Origin: Pelodictyon luteolum | Lineage (GTDB): Bacteria; Bacteroidota; Chlorobiia; Chlorobiales; Chlorobiaceae | Direction of reading: 5' to 3' | Assembly (NCBI RefSeq): GCF_001622165.1 | Contig: NZ_LVWG01000003.1 | Location: 1 to 60,734 of the forward strand | DNA: 60,734 bases | Shown: in pieces, positions 36,985 through 46,063 of the stretch | How the letters are laid out: each line of letters opens with the position of its first letter | Position numbering within the stretch: position 1 is the first letter of the stretch | The notes under the pieces: generated by a model | The model's input: the letters and a program-made list of their open reading frames with translations, nothing else | Told to the model about the DNA's origin: nothing | Database searches by the model: none | Translations under genes and position numbers: made by a program

Positions 36985-37437
36985 TCAGCGGGACTTGTGG
37001 ATGACATACGTGACGATACCCCACACCTGGAAATCGCTCTCCTCGCCGATCCGGATGGGGCTGTATGCGCTGTTTTCAGGCATGAGCATGAGCACCCCGT
37101 CATCCATGGCAATGCGCTTGACGGTGAACTCCCCATCCAGAAAACAGAGCGCGATGTCGCCCTCCTTCGCATCCAGGGAGCGGTCGATGACAAGGATGTC
37201 GCCTTCGGCGATGCCGGCCTCGATCATCGAACTCCCCTTCACCCGCGCATAGAAGGTTGCATCGGGGTGGCGGACGAGGGCCCGGTTGAGGTCAAGGGTA
37301 ACTTCGAGATGATCCTCGGCCGGCGAGGGAAACCCTGCCGAAACAGCCGTTTCAGCCAAAGGAAGCGGCAGCGGAACCGAGAGGTCGGCCCGATAGAAAT
37401 CAAGGAAAAGAGTATGGTGTATGCTGCTTAGTCGCAT
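36985..37437 (-). CDS. umuD: UmuD-type autoproteolytic subunit (peptidase S24)
   Basis: The 150-residue protein has the self-cleavage site AG in [14 protein letters not shown] (about 32-45), closely resembling CGFPSPA of E. coli UmuD. The catalytic Ser lies in [11 protein letters not shown] (about 67) and the catalytic Lys in FTVKRIAM (about 104). After RecA-stimulated cleavage UmuD' pairs with UmuC. The start is ATG 37437. No E. coli-type LexA box was recognised upstream; an imperfect GTTTCGTTTATTAAC element lies directly before the start but its meaning is unknown. Confidence 0.93.
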   Translation of the reverse strand: MRLSSIHHTLFLDFYRADLSVPLPLPLAETAVSAGFPSPAEDHLEVTLDLNRALVRHPDATFYARVKGSSMIEAGIAEGDILVIDRSLDAKEGDIALCFLDGEFTVKRIAMDDGVLMLMPENSAYSPIRIGEESDFQVWGIVTYVIHKSR

Positions 37438-37789
37438 GAGGGTTAATAAACGAAACATTCCAGGAGCCGGCAAGAAAAGTAGCAGAGAACCCGCCCGGAG
37501 GGGGGCCTCCTATATACCCTTATGATACGCCATATCGAAAGAATTAACAGGATCGGAACCGTGAATAACGCCCCGGAGCCCGCCCTGAAGTTTGCAGTCC
37601 GCTTCATAAATCGTAAATTTCATCTTTACTATGACTTAGACTCCATCATAAGCCGGCACGCCGGTCCTGTTCTTTGGCCTTTTGCAGCATCGGCTTCCCT
37701 GAAGCCCGGATCTACTGTTCCTCACACCGGAACAGTGGATTTCGCACGTTCGCACGTTCGCACGTTCAAACATCCAACAAAAAAAAGCC
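37438..37789. other. Divergent intergenic region between umuD and the pyrophosphatase gene
   Basis: No gene is supported in this 350-bp stretch. It contains an 8-bp hairpin (ACTGTTCC / GGAACAGT, 37714-37736) and a tandem octamer repeat directly before the pyrophosphatase gene. It must hold promoters for both divergent units, but none is unmistakable. Confidence 0.5.
37741..37764 (+). repeat. Three tandem copies of TTCGCACG
   Basis: Three perfect head-to-tail octamers lie 26 bp upstream of the start of the membrane pyrophosphatase gene, in its leader or promoter region. Confidence 0.9.
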
Positions 37790-39868
37790 ATGGACAATTC
37801 AACTGTGCTGTACGCAATTCCTCTCACCGGAGTACTTGCGCTGCTGTATGCCTTGTTCAAAGCCTCCTGGATTTCAAAGCAGCCGGAAGGTACTGAAAAA
37901 ATGTCGACCATCGCCGGGCACATCGCCGACGGGGCCATTGCGTTCCTGAAGCGCGAGTACAAGGTCCTCGTCATCTTCGTCGCATCGGTTGCAGTTCTTC
38001 TCGCCTTCGCCAACAGCGGCAGAGAGGGTACATCCCCGATCATCGCCGTGAGCTTCGTCGTCGGAGCGTTCTGTTCCGCTTTGGCCGGATACTTCGGTAT
38101 GAGGGTGGCGACGAAAGCCAATGTGCGCACCACCCATGCTGCAAGAACAGGCCTCGGAGAGGCGCTCAACATCGCCTTTTCGGGCGGTCTCGTCATGGGG
38201 CTTTCCGTCGTCGGGCTCGGCATCATCGGCCTGTCCGGACTCTTCATCATCTACAGCCAGATGTTCACGGACATGGCTGAAGTCATCAACCTCATATCCG
38301 GCTTTTCGCTCGGGGCATCGTCCATCGCGCTCTTTGCCCGCGTGGGTGGAGGCATCTACACCAAGGCGGCCGATGTCGGTGCCGACCTGGCAGGAAAGGT
38401 CTATGAAGGCATCCCGGAAGACGACCCGCGCAACCCCGCCACCATTGCCGACAACGTGGGCGACAATGTGGGTGACGTGGCCGGCATGGGCGCCGACCTT
38501 TTTGAGAGCTATGTAGGCTCGATCATCGGAACCATGGTGCTCGGTGCCGCGTTCATCCCCGTATTCAACACTATCGGGTTCCCCAACCCCATCGCCGCCG
38601 TCATGCTTCCGCTGGTGCTTGCCGCAGTCGGCATCCTGGTCTCCATCGCCGGATCGTTCCTCGTGAAGGTGAAAGAGGGAGGCAACCCGCAGACCGGCCT
38701 CAACATGGGCGAGTTCGGAGCATCCATCGTCATGGCGGTGCTCAGCTACTTCCTCATCACAGCATACCTCCCCGCAAGCTGGACGGCTGAGGGCATCGTC
38801 TACAGCTCGCTGAATGTTTTCTATGCCGTCATCATCGGTCTGGCCGCAGGCGTCATGATCGGCCTCATCACCGAGTACTACTGCTCCACCGACAAGGCAC
38901 CGGTCATCGGCATCGCCCGCCAGAGCATCACCGGTGCGGCAACAACCATCATTGCAGGCCTCGGCGTCGGCATGATGTCGACGGCCCTTCCCGTCCTCGT
39001 GCTTGCTGCAGCAATCGTCGCCTCGCACTATTTTGCAGGCCTCTACGGCATCGCCATCGCAGCCCTCGGCATGCTCTCCGTCACCGGCATCCAGCTGGCC
39101 GTCGATGCCTACGGACCGATTTCCGACAACGCCGGCGGCATCGCCGAAATGGCAGGGCTCCCGGCCGAAGTGCGTGAACGGACCGACAAGCTTGACGCAG
39201 TCGGAAACACCACCGCCGCCATAGGCAAAGGCTTTGCCATCGGCAGCGCAGCCCTGACGGCCCTGGCCCTCTTCGCTGCTTACCGCCAGCAGGCCCACAT
39301 CACCTCTCTCGACATCGCAGAGCCGATCATCATGGCAGGCCTGCTGATCGGTGCCATGCTGCCGTTCGTATTCAGCGCCATGGCCATGGGAGCGGTAGGG
39401 CGCGCAGCAAGCGACATGATCAACGAAGTCGGCCGCCAGTTCCGTGAAATCCCCGGCCTGCGCGAAGGAACTGCTCCTGCAGAGTTTGCGCACTGCGTCG
39501 ACATCTCCACCAAGGCAGCCATCCGCGAAATGATCCTTCCCGGCCTCATGGGCGTGCTCGTTCCTGTAGTGGTCGGGTTCATATCCAAGGACATGCTCGG
39601 CGGTCTGCTTGCCGGCGTGACCTCATCGGGCGTGCTGATGGCCATCTTCCAGTCGAACGCCGGCGGTGCATGGGACAATGCCAAGAAACGCATCGAGGGC
39701 AAGATCGAGTTCGACGGAGTGGTTTACGGTAAAGGGTCCGATACCCACAAGGCCGCCGTTGTCGGCGACACGGTGGGCGACCCGCTCAAGGATACCAGCG
39801 GCCCGAGCCTCAACATTCTTATGAAGCTGATTGCGGTTGTGGCGCTCGTGATTGCCCCGCTGCTTTGA
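37790..39868 (+). CDS. hppA: Membrane-bound ion-pumping pyrophosphatase, K+-dependent type
   Basis: The 692-residue, roughly 16-helix membrane protein hydrolyses PPi and pumps H+ or Na+. The substrate site [20 protein letters not shown] (about 200) is followed by [21 protein letters not shown] second acidic site is [17 protein letters not shown] (about 440), and a third is [20 protein letters not shown] near the end. The segment [18 protein letters not shown] carries Ala where K+-independent enzymes have Lys (GNTTKA), indicating the K+-dependent class. Whether it moves H+ or Na+ cannot be read by eye. A strong terminator follows. Confidence 0.95.
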   Translation: MDNSTVLYAIPLTGVLALLYALFKASWISKQPEGTEKMSTIAGHIADGAIAFLKREYKVLVIFVASVAVLLAFANSGREGTSPIIAVSFVVGAFCSALAGYFGMRVATKANVRTTHAARTGLGEALNIAFSGGLVMGLSVVGLGIIGLSGLFIIYSQMFTDMAEVINLISGFSLGASSIALFARVGGGIYTKAADVGADLAGKVYEGIPEDDPRNPATIADNVGDNVGDVAGMGADLFESYVGSIIGTMVLGAAFIPVFNTIGFPNPIAAVMLPLVLAAVGILVSIAGSFLVKVKEGGNPQTGLNMGEFGASIVMAVLSYFLITAYLPASWTAEGIVYSSLNVFYAVIIGLAAGVMIGLITEYYCSTDKAPVIGIARQSITGAATTIIAGLGVGMMSTALPVLVLAAAIVASHYFAGLYGIAIAALGMLSVTGIQLAVDAYGPISDNAGGIAEMAGLPAEVRERTDKLDAVGNTTAAIGKGFAIGSAALTALALFAAYRQQAHITSLDIAEPIIMAGLLIGAMLPFVFSAMAMGAVGRAASDMINEVGRQFREIPGLREGTAPAEFAHCVDISTKAAIREMILPGLMGVLVPVVVGFISKDMLGGLLAGVTSSGVLMAIFQSNAGGAWDNAKKRIEGKIEFDGVVYGKGSDTHKAAVVGDTVGDPLKDTSGPSLNILMKLIAVVALVIAPLL

Positions 39869-39893
39869 TAACTCGGCAGCTTTTCGTACCATT

Positions 39894-39926
39894 GGACGGC
39901 CTTCAAATGAAGGCCGTCCCTGTTTT
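39894..39926 (+). terminator. Terminator after hppA
   Basis: A perfect 12-bp stem (GGACGGCCTTCA / TGAAGGCCGTCC) with a 2-nt visible loop is followed by CTGTTTT. It separates hppA from pth. Confidence 0.75.
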
Positions 39927-39952
39927 CACCCTCTCTCTGAAGGTCTCAAGCA

Positions 39953-40525
39953 ATGAAACTCATCATCGGCCTCGGGAACCCTGAATCCCGTTACAACAAT
40001 ACCCGTCACAACATCGGCTTCGACCTTGTCGACAGCCTCGCCGCCGCGTTCGGCTCATCGTTCAGCTCCGGAAAGGGAAAATACCTTGCCGCAAAGATCA
40101 CGCACCGTCAAGAGACCTTGATGCTCATCAAGCCGACCACCTACATGAACCTCTCGGGCCATGCCGTTGTGGCAGCCATGAACTTCCACAAGGTACAGAA
40201 GAACGACATCCTCGTCGTCTGCGATGACCTCAACCTCCCCTCCGGCACCATGCGCCTGCGCGCAAAAGGCTCGGCCGGCGGCCAGAACGGCCTGAAGCAT
40301 ATCATCGAATCGCTCGGAAGCGACGAGTTCGCGCGCCTTCGCATCGGCATCCGCCTTGGAGAGATGCCGCCGGGGTCGTTTTCGTCGTTTGTGCTGGGAA
40401 AATTCAGTGCGGAAGAGCGGGTTGTGATGGACCGGACACTCGAATCATGCCGGGAAGCCGTTCTGGACTTTGCCAAAAACGGCATCGAGCACGCCATGAA
40501 CCACTACAACAAGTCGGCAGAATAA
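39953..40525 (+). CDS. pth: Peptidyl-tRNA hydrolase
   Basis: The 190-residue enzyme releases tRNA from peptidyl-tRNA. LIIGLGNPESRYNNTRHNIG (about 2-21) contains the catalytic His (RHN), KPTTYMNLSGHAV is the family's second signature, and DDLNLPSGTMRLRAKGSAGG with QNGLKHII the third. Length is normal. It ends just before a short tandem repeat and a convergent hydrolase gene. Confidence 0.96.
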   Translation: MKLIIGLGNPESRYNNTRHNIGFDLVDSLAAAFGSSFSSGKGKYLAAKITHRQETLMLIKPTTYMNLSGHAVVAAMNFHKVQKNDILVVCDDLNLPSGTMRLRAKGSAGGQNGLKHIIESLGSDEFARLRIGIRLGEMPPGSFSSFVLGKFSAEERVVMDRTLESCREAVLDFAKNGIEHAMNHYNKSAE

Positions 40526-40529
40526 CTTC

Positions 40530-40557
40530 AGAATGATTGCAGAATGATTGCAGAATG
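40530..40557. repeat. Tandem AGAATGATTGC repeat (about 2.5 copies)
   Basis: Two perfect 11-bp copies and a partial third (AGAATG) lie between the stop codons of pth and the convergent hydrolase gene. No T-run or stem is evident, so a terminator role is not supported. Confidence 0.85.
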
Positions 40558-40571
40558 ACGCGCTCTCTCGT

Positions 40572-41417
40572 TCAGCAGGCAACGAGGCATGCGGGTGCAG
40601 CTTCCTCGATCCCGGCAACCGCATCCATACCTCCTGATATCTCCTGAAGGAACATGATTGCCCGGTGGTTGAATTCGACGGGCTGGTCGACGTTGCAGAC
40701 ATGGCCGCTGTTGGTGATGACCTGCAGAAAAGAGTTGGTATGCCGGGTAATGATGATGCGGACCGCCGGCAGGAACATATGGTCCTCCTCCCCCATCAGG
40801 TAGAGGGTGGGGATGCCGGTATCCTTTTCCTCAAAGTACCGCAGGAGCGGTGTGAGCTCATAGGTGAGCCGGAACCAGCGCATGAACTCTTTCTGCGCCA
40901 CCTTTTTCGCCTCGTTCACAAAGAGCAGGCGCGACTTCTTGTGGCGCTCCCGCGGCATGATGATCCAGGCAAAGAAGCTGTAGAGCCACATGTAGGGCAC
41001 CACACGCTTGAACATATTGCCGAGGGTGACGAGCACCTTGGCCCTGACGTTGAGCCGGATGATGGCCCCGCCCATCACCATGGAGCTGACCCGTTCGGGA
41101 GCCAGTTCGCTGAGGTTGCGGATGAGGATGGTGCCGAGGGAGATGCCGATGAAGTGGGCCTCACGGATCTTGAGGGAGTCAAGCACCTCCAGAATGTCGC
41201 GGGTGATGTCCTCGAAGTTGTAGTGGCGGTCTTCCTTTGATCCGGCGACTGCCTTGGATCGCCCGTGGCCTCGAAGGTCGACGAGCAGCACGTTGAAGTG
41301 GCGGATGAACTCCTTGATCTGAAGGAACCATATCGAGGAACTTCCGCCTGCGCCGTGCACGAACACGACCCACGGGGCCCCAGGTTCAACCAGTTGATAT
41401 GTCTTGTAATGCAGCAT
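40572..41417 (-). CDS. Alpha/beta-hydrolase fold protein
   Basis: The 281-residue protein shows the oxyanion segment FVHGAGGSSSIW (about 18-29), VDLRGHGRSKAV, the nucleophile elbow GISLGT (Ser about residue 97), the acid in GEEDHMFLP (about 210) and the catalytic His in NSGHVCNVDQP (about 238). No signal peptide. The substrate is unknown. It is separated from the SpoU methylase upstream by about 80 bp and converges on pth. Confidence 0.85.
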   Translation of the reverse strand: MLHYKTYQLVEPGAPWVVFVHGAGGSSSIWFLQIKEFIRHFNVLLVDLRGHGRSKAVAGSKEDRHYNFEDITRDILEVLDSLKIREAHFIGISLGTILIRNLSELAPERVSSMVMGGAIIRLNVRAKVLVTLGNMFKRVVPYMWLYSFFAWIIMPRERHKKSRLLFVNEAKKVAQKEFMRWFRLTYELTPLLRYFEEKDTGIPTLYLMGEEDHMFLPAVRIIITRHTNSFLQVITNSGHVCNVDQPVEFNHRAIMFLQEISGGMDAVAGIEEAAPACLVAC

Positions 41418-41495
41418 TGAAGAACACTTTTGAAACGCCGTTCTCTATAGTTACCCACTCCCTACCCCCTACTAACTCCGGAATGCCGGAAAACC

Positions 41496-42044
41496 TCACC
41501 CGTCTGCCCGAAACACCCGTACCAGCTCGAAAAGCGCCACGCCTGCGGCAACTGACACGTTCAGGGAGTGCTTGGTTCCGTACTGCGGAATTTCAAGAAC
41601 CCCGTCCGAGAGCCTGAGCAGACTGTCATCAATCCCCTGAACCTCATTGCCGAGCACCAGGCAGAGGGGGAAATCAACAACCGAAAGCGACGTGTAGGGC
41701 CGGCTCCCTTCGGTAATTTCAAGGCCAAAGACCTTCCGGCCGGAAGCTTTCATCTCAAGAACCGCCCGGTGCGGGTCCTGGATGTACTCCCAGGGCATGC
41801 TCAAGTCGGCCCCGAGTGCGGTCTTCGAAATCTCCTTGCGCGGCGGTGTTGCCGTATAGCCCGAGAGGAGGATCTTTTCGATGCCTGCACAGTCGGCTGT
41901 CCGGAACAGTGAACCGACATTCCACATGCTCCTGATGTTGTGCAGGAGCAGCACGACGGGATGGCGGTCCGTGGGCGGATACTCGCCGGGGTCGAACCGC
42001 CCCATCTCACTGGCCTCAAGCTTGCGGAAGCCCTCCATTGCCAT
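41496..42044 (-). CDS. SpoU/TrmH-family RNA methyltransferase
   Basis: The 182-residue SPOUT enzyme shows motif 1 LHNIRSMWNVGSLFRTADCA (about 34-53, with N-x-G-x-x-x-R-T), motif 2 LVLGNEVQGIDDSLL (about 131-145) and motif 3 IPQYGTKHSLNVSVAAGVAL (about 153-172). These make 2'-O-methyl groups on tRNA or rRNA; the target site is unknown. Its start codon directly abuts the hisC stop, so coupling is likely. Confidence 0.9.
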   Translation of the reverse strand: MAMEGFRKLEASEMGRFDPGEYPPTDRHPVVLLLHNIRSMWNVGSLFRTADCAGIEKILLSGYTATPPRKEISKTALGADLSMPWEYIQDPHRAVLEMKASGRKVFGLEITEGSRPYTSLSVVDFPLCLVLGNEVQGIDDSLLRLSDGVLEIPQYGTKHSLNVSVAAGVALFELVRVFRADG

Positions 42045-43118
42045 CTAGCGAAGCGCCCTGGAAAGCCCGTCGAGCAGGCGACGGTTCTCGTCCCGGAGCC
42101 CGATGTTGCATCGCAGGCAACCCTCCATCAGCGGATATCCCGAGACGTTCCGCACCAGAATACCCTCTCCACGAAGATGCTGGAAGACCGCCCTCGGATC
42201 GGCAACGCGGATGATGAGGAAGTTCGTGTCGCTCATGAACGGCTGCAGGCCATCCATTCCCTCAAGTTCAGAGTACATTCGTTCACGCTCATCCAGAATA
42301 TACGATACCGAATCCTTAACAATAGAATAATTCGCGAGCACATGGCGGAGGGTGATCTCGGCAAGCCGGTTCGATGCGAACGGAATTTTGGGTTTTGTGA
42401 GCTCGGCCATCAGCGCTTCCGGCGCTATAGCGAAACCGATGCGCATGCCGGCAAGGGCAAGCGCCTTCGACATGGTTCTGAGGATCACCACGTTCGGAAG
42501 CTCATCGACTAAGGGAAGGGCTGAGGGATGGCGTGAAAACTCGATATAGGCCTCATCGACAAGCACGATGGCACCGGACTCCGTGGCTATGCGCCGGATG
42601 TCATCAGGAGAAATGGACTTACCGGTCGGGTTGTTCGGCGTGGAGAGCACGATGAGGTCCACAGCCTCAGCTTTAGCCCTTTCAAGAATAAGGTCGGCAT
42701 CGAAATCCAGTCCCCGACGCATAGGCACTGAAACGATGTCGGCCTGCATGAGGAGGGCGATCTTCTCATACAATGAAAACGAAGGCTCCGGAATCAGGAT
42801 CCTGCGGCCCGGACCGAGACACGCCATGAATATGGTGTAGAGCAGCTCGTTCGAGCCGTTGCCCATGATGACGCGGCCGGCCGGAACCCCCAGGAACTCC
42901 GCGTAGGCCTCGATCCCCCGGTAGGGCAGGATGTCGGGATAGCGGTTCCAGGGCTCGCGGACGAACTCTCTGGCGATGGCCTCCTTGAGCCACATCGGAA
43001 CGTCAAAGGGGCTCTCGTTCTGGTTGAGTTTCACAGGTGCCTCCTGGCCCCCCTCCACCACGTATGCGCCTATCTTCTGAAGAGCCGGATTGAGGTGTCG
43101 GTGGATGTCGTTCTGCAT
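42045..43118 (-). CDS. hisC: Histidinol-phosphate aminotransferase
   Basis: The 357-residue PLP enzyme acts in histidine synthesis (and may act on aromatic amino acids). KLNQNESPFDVP (about 28-39), VIMGNGSNELL (about 88), VLSTPNNPTGKSIS (about 155) and the PLP lysine in LRTMSKALALAGMRIGFA (about 222) are typical of HisC. Length is standard. No other his gene is adjacent; the SpoU methylase follows without a gap. Confidence 0.93.
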   Translation of the reverse strand: MQNDIHRHLNPALQKIGAYVVEGGQEAPVKLNQNESPFDVPMWLKEAIAREFVREPWNRYPDILPYRGIEAYAEFLGVPAGRVIMGNGSNELLYTIFMACLGPGRRILIPEPSFSLYEKIALLMQADIVSVPMRRGLDFDADLILERAKAEAVDLIVLSTPNNPTGKSISPDDIRRIATESGAIVLVDEAYIEFSRHPSALPLVDELPNVVILRTMSKALALAGMRIGFAIAPEALMAELTKPKIPFASNRLAEITLRHVLANYSIVKDSVSYILDERERMYSELEGMDGLQPFMSDTNFLIIRVADPRAVFQHLRGEGILVRNVSGYPLMEGCLRCNIGLRDENRRLLDGLSRALR

Positions 43119-43285
43119 GGGAATGCGGAGAGGAGTTGCTTACATATTGATTACGTTCTCTGGTCCGTTGAAAAATATCTTTTTCCGAGAATTCACGAAA
43201 ATAAACTGGACAATGATCCTTTTTATTCGTAACTTAAAACAAGACAAAAAATATCCTGTATCTAAATCCTAGAAGGAGGACAACA

Positions 43286-43708
43286 ATGACGACGATCAAG
43301 AAATCCCCGATAGACCTGCTTGATGACATATACAGTCTTGCATACTGGATGACAGGCAGCGAGAAGGCCACAAGCGAGCTGGTCAACATGACCTATGTCA
43401 ATGCCGATATGCGCTCTGAGGAAACCGCCATCCTCAAGACGTTCCGCGAGTGCTACATAGACCGGTACGGCCAGGAAACAGACTTCTGCATCGACAGCAT
43501 CGACTGCAAGCCGGAACGGAATCTTATGGCCGTGCTTCGCCAGTGGGCAGCCGACATAAAACTCAGCGTCCTGCTCAACGAGATTTCAGGGCTGAAGCAC
43601 GCCGAGATCTCGGAAATCATCGGCAAACCGGTCGAGACCATCCGCACCTGGCTCTTCCTCGGCCGCAAGCTGCTTGTCTCCGACATGCTCCTGAAAGTCT
43701 CAGCCTGA
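43286..43708 (+). CDS. Abbreviated ECF-sigma-like protein
   Basis: The 140-residue protein resembles an ECF sigma factor with its middle missing. Residues 9-37 (LLDDIYSLAYWMTGSEKATS) align with region 2.1-2.2. Residues about 92-132 (VLLNEISGLKHAEISEIIGK then PVETIRTWLFLGRKLL) align with the region 4 helix-turn-helix. The intervening 50 residues do not match region 2.3-2.4, which melts and reads the -10 element. True ECF factors have about 170-200 residues. It has a strong AAGGAGG site and its own terminator, and no anti-sigma gene is adjacent. It may be a DNA-binding or RNA polymerase-binding regulator. Confidence 0.65.
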   Translation: MTTIKKSPIDLLDDIYSLAYWMTGSEKATSELVNMTYVNADMRSEETAILKTFRECYIDRYGQETDFCIDSIDCKPERNLMAVLRQWAADIKLSVLLNEISGLKHAEISEIIGKPVETIRTWLFLGRKLLVSDMLLKVSA

Positions 43709-43740
43709 GCCGCTCAGGGCCCCAATGCAACAGTCGTGCA

Positions 43741-43776
43741 AAGACCGCCCTCCTTCACCGGGCGGTCTTTTGTTTT
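43741..43776 (+). terminator. Terminator after the sigma-like gene
   Basis: The 10-bp stem AAGACCGCCC / GGGCGGTCTT with a 9-nt loop is followed by TTGTTTT, 32 bp after the stop codon. Clear rho-independent terminator. Confidence 0.88.
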
Positions 43777-43871
43777 ACGCCCTCCCTCACTATATTGGTC
43801 CTTAACTAGAGACGGTGCCCGCTGCAGGGAACCCAGAGGACAGCCCTGAGAACAATTTTCATCATCCCCGC

Positions 43872-44891
43872 ATGATCATCATCACCGGCGGCGCAGGATT
43901 CATAGGAAGCGCCATGCTTGCCGAACTCAACATCCTCGGAGAGGAAAACGTCACGATCGTTGACGAGCTCGGCCTCACCACCCCGCCGAAGTGGCGCAAC
44001 CTCTCCGGACTAAGATACCGGGACTTCATCCATAAAGACGACTTCCCCGCCCTGCTTCAGCGCCATGCGCTCCAGGATGTGACGGCAATCATCCATATGG
44101 GTGCGAACAGCTCCACCACCGAGACCGACGCCGACCACCTTCTCAGGAACAACTACGAATACTCCAAGAAGATAGCCGCCTACTGCATGGAAGAGGGCGT
44201 AAGATTTATCTATGCCTCCAGCGCGGCAACCTACGGCGACGGAGCCGAGGGCTACACGGACGGCACAGAAGCCGTCGAGCGGCTGCGACCCCTGAACATG
44301 TACGGATACTCCAAACAGCTTTTCGACCGCTGGGCCATCCAAAACGGCGTCCTCGGAGCAGCAACCGGCCTGAAGTTCTTCAATGTCTACGGCCCCAACG
44401 AGTACCATAAGGGAGACATGTCGAGCGTGGTCTATAAAGCATACCACCAGATTCTGGAAACAGGGGAAGTAAAGCTCTTCAAATCGCACCGGGAAGGCTA
44501 CACGGACGGCGGGCAGGAACGCGATTTCATCTATGTCCGGGACTGCACCGCCATCATGGCCTGGCTGCTCGAAAACCCCTCCGCCACCGGCCTCCTCAAT
44601 GCCGGAACCGGCACGGCAAGGACATTTCGCGAGCTTGCCGAAGCAACGTTTTCAGCCCTCGGCCGCGACCCTTCGATCGAGTACATCCCGATGCCCGAGG
44701 CGCTGCGGGACAAGTACCAGTACCATACCCGGGCGGAAACCGCCTCGCTCAGGGGATGCGGGTACGATAAGCCGTTCACGACGCTTGAAGAGGGCGTCAG
44801 GGAGTATGTACAGCGCTACCTCATGCACGAGAGCCCGTTTCTCGACATGAATACAGACACGAAGGCCAACCCACAACCCTCCGCAACTTGA
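43872..44891 (+). CDS. hldD: ADP-L-glycero-D-manno-heptose 6-epimerase
   Basis: The 339-residue SDR enzyme makes the heptose donor for lipopolysaccharide core. The Rossmann motif IIITGGAGFIGSAML starts at residue 2, and the catalytic YGYSKQ (YxxxK) lies near residue 142. FNVYGPNEYHKGDMSS and GGQERDFIYVRDC are typical of HldD. The start is ATG 43872, where the nucleotide-binding strand begins; an upstream GTG would add 19 unrelated residues. Its stop overlaps the TTG start of phoH. Confidence 0.93.
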   Translation: MIIITGGAGFIGSAMLAELNILGEENVTIVDELGLTTPPKWRNLSGLRYRDFIHKDDFPALLQRHALQDVTAIIHMGANSSTTETDADHLLRNNYEYSKKIAAYCMEEGVRFIYASSAATYGDGAEGYTDGTEAVERLRPLNMYGYSKQLFDRWAIQNGVLGAATGLKFFNVYGPNEYHKGDMSSVVYKAYHQILETGEVKLFKSHREGYTDGGQERDFIYVRDCTAIMAWLLENPSATGLLNAGTGTARTFRELAEATFSALGRDPSIEYIPMPEALRDKYQYHTRAETASLRGCGYDKPFTTLEEGVREYVQRYLMHESPFLDMNTDTKANPQPSAT

Positions 44892-45844
44892 CTACCAGGC
44901 AGATTGAGATAGAAGGCATCGAACCGGTCATCCTCTTCGGCCCGCACGACGCAAACCTGAAAACCCTCAAGAAAGCGTTTCCCGACGTCCGCATCAGCTC
45001 AAGAGGCGCGAAGCTCTCGCTGGAAGGATCAGGGGACGATGTCCGGGCCCTCGGCAGGATCATCGATGAAATGCGCCAGCTCGCTCTCCGGCACGGAGAA
45101 ATCCTAGAAAGTGACCTCAATACCCTCATACACCTCACCATCTCCCCCGTTGAAGAGAGCGGAGAAGGAAAAGCGGCGGATGAGGACATCATCGTCTCGA
45201 CGCAGGACTATGCCGTACGGGCCAAAACCAACGGGCAGCGGCGGATGGTGACTGAGGCCAAAACCAACGATATCGTCTTTGCCATCGGTCCGGCCGGAAC
45301 GGGAAAGACCTATACGGCTGTGGCCATCGCGGTCGCCGCATGGAAAGCCAAGACCGTCAAGCGCATCGTCCTAGCCCGGCCTGCCGTCGAGGCCGGCGAA
45401 AGCCTCGGGTTCCTGCCCGGCGACCTCGCCCAGAAAATAGACCCCTATCTGCGCCCTCTCTACGATGCCCTGCAGGACATGCTGACATCGGAAAAACTCC
45501 GTCTGCTCACCGAACGAAGGATCATCGAGATCGTTCCGCTCGCCTACATGCGCGGCCGAACCCTCAACAACGCATTCATCATCCTCGACGAAGCCCAGAA
45601 CGCCTCGACGAAACAGATGAAAATGTGCCTCACCCGTCTCGGGCTGAACTCCAAAGCCATCATCACCGGCGACGTCACCCAGGTCGACCTTCCGCAGGAA
45701 ATCGAATCAGGACTCGGCAACTCGCAGAAGATCCTCAATGGGATCAAAGGGATCAGTTTCGTGCACCTTGACAAATCCGACGTGGTGCGTCACAAACTCG
45801 TGCGTGACATCATAAACGCTTACGAAATCCACGAAAAAAAATAA
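44888..45844 (+). CDS. phoH: PhoH-like ATPase
   Basis: The 318-residue protein has an N-terminal KH-like region (about 1-85) and a P-loop core: Walker A AIGPAGTGKTYTAVAIA (about 136-152), ARPAVEAGESLGFLPGD (about 160-176), and Walker B NAFIILDEAQNAS (about 228-240) followed by TRLGLNSKAIITGD. PhoH-like proteins act in RNA metabolism together with YbeY. It starts with TTG at 44888 inside the end of hldD (TTGA overlap), so it depends on coupled translation. Confidence 0.92.
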   Translation: MTTRQIEIEGIEPVILFGPHDANLKTLKKAFPDVRISSRGAKLSLEGSGDDVRALGRIIDEMRQLALRHGEILESDLNTLIHLTISPVEESGEGKAADEDIIVSTQDYAVRAKTNGQRRMVTEAKTNDIVFAIGPAGTGKTYTAVAIAVAAWKAKTVKRIVLARPAVEAGESLGFLPGDLAQKIDPYLRPLYDALQDMLTSEKLRLLTERRIIEIVPLAYMRGRTLNNAFIILDEAQNASTKQMKMCLTRLGLNSKAIITGDVTQVDLPQEIESGLGNSQKILNGIKGISFVHLDKSDVVRHKLVRDIINAYEIHEKK

Positions 45845-45900
45845 CCCCTCCCGCCAATGGGCTCCGTTCCGCCGATGGACATACCGTCCAGACAGCCTCT

Positions 45901-45932
45901 CACCCCCGCACTACCGGGGGTGTTTTATTTTT
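45901..45932 (+). terminator. Terminator after phoH
   Basis: The 8-bp stem CACCCCCG / CGGGGGTG with a 6-nt loop is followed by TTTTATTTTT. It ends the hldD-phoH unit. Confidence 0.9.
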
Positions 45933-46063
45933 AAGCGAATTTTAAGCCGCCCTTCATCTCCGTTTAAGGATTGCGGGGCTATGTTATGATCAGTCGGTTG
46001 GATACCATACACAGCCGGCTGCAGCAGAGAAAGATGAAACCAATGAACAACAGAATGGAGATT

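Noticed and set aside
37438-37480. LexA (SOS) box before umuD
   Set aside because: No CTGT-N8-ACAG or GAAC-N4-GTTC pattern with correct spacing was found; the GTT...AAC palindrome is too weak to claim.
37874-39493. 539-codon open frame antisense to the pyrophosphatase gene
   Set aside because: It is rich in His, Asp, Gly and Cys in the pattern produced by reading a GC-rich membrane-protein gene backwards; the plus-strand gene is unambiguous.
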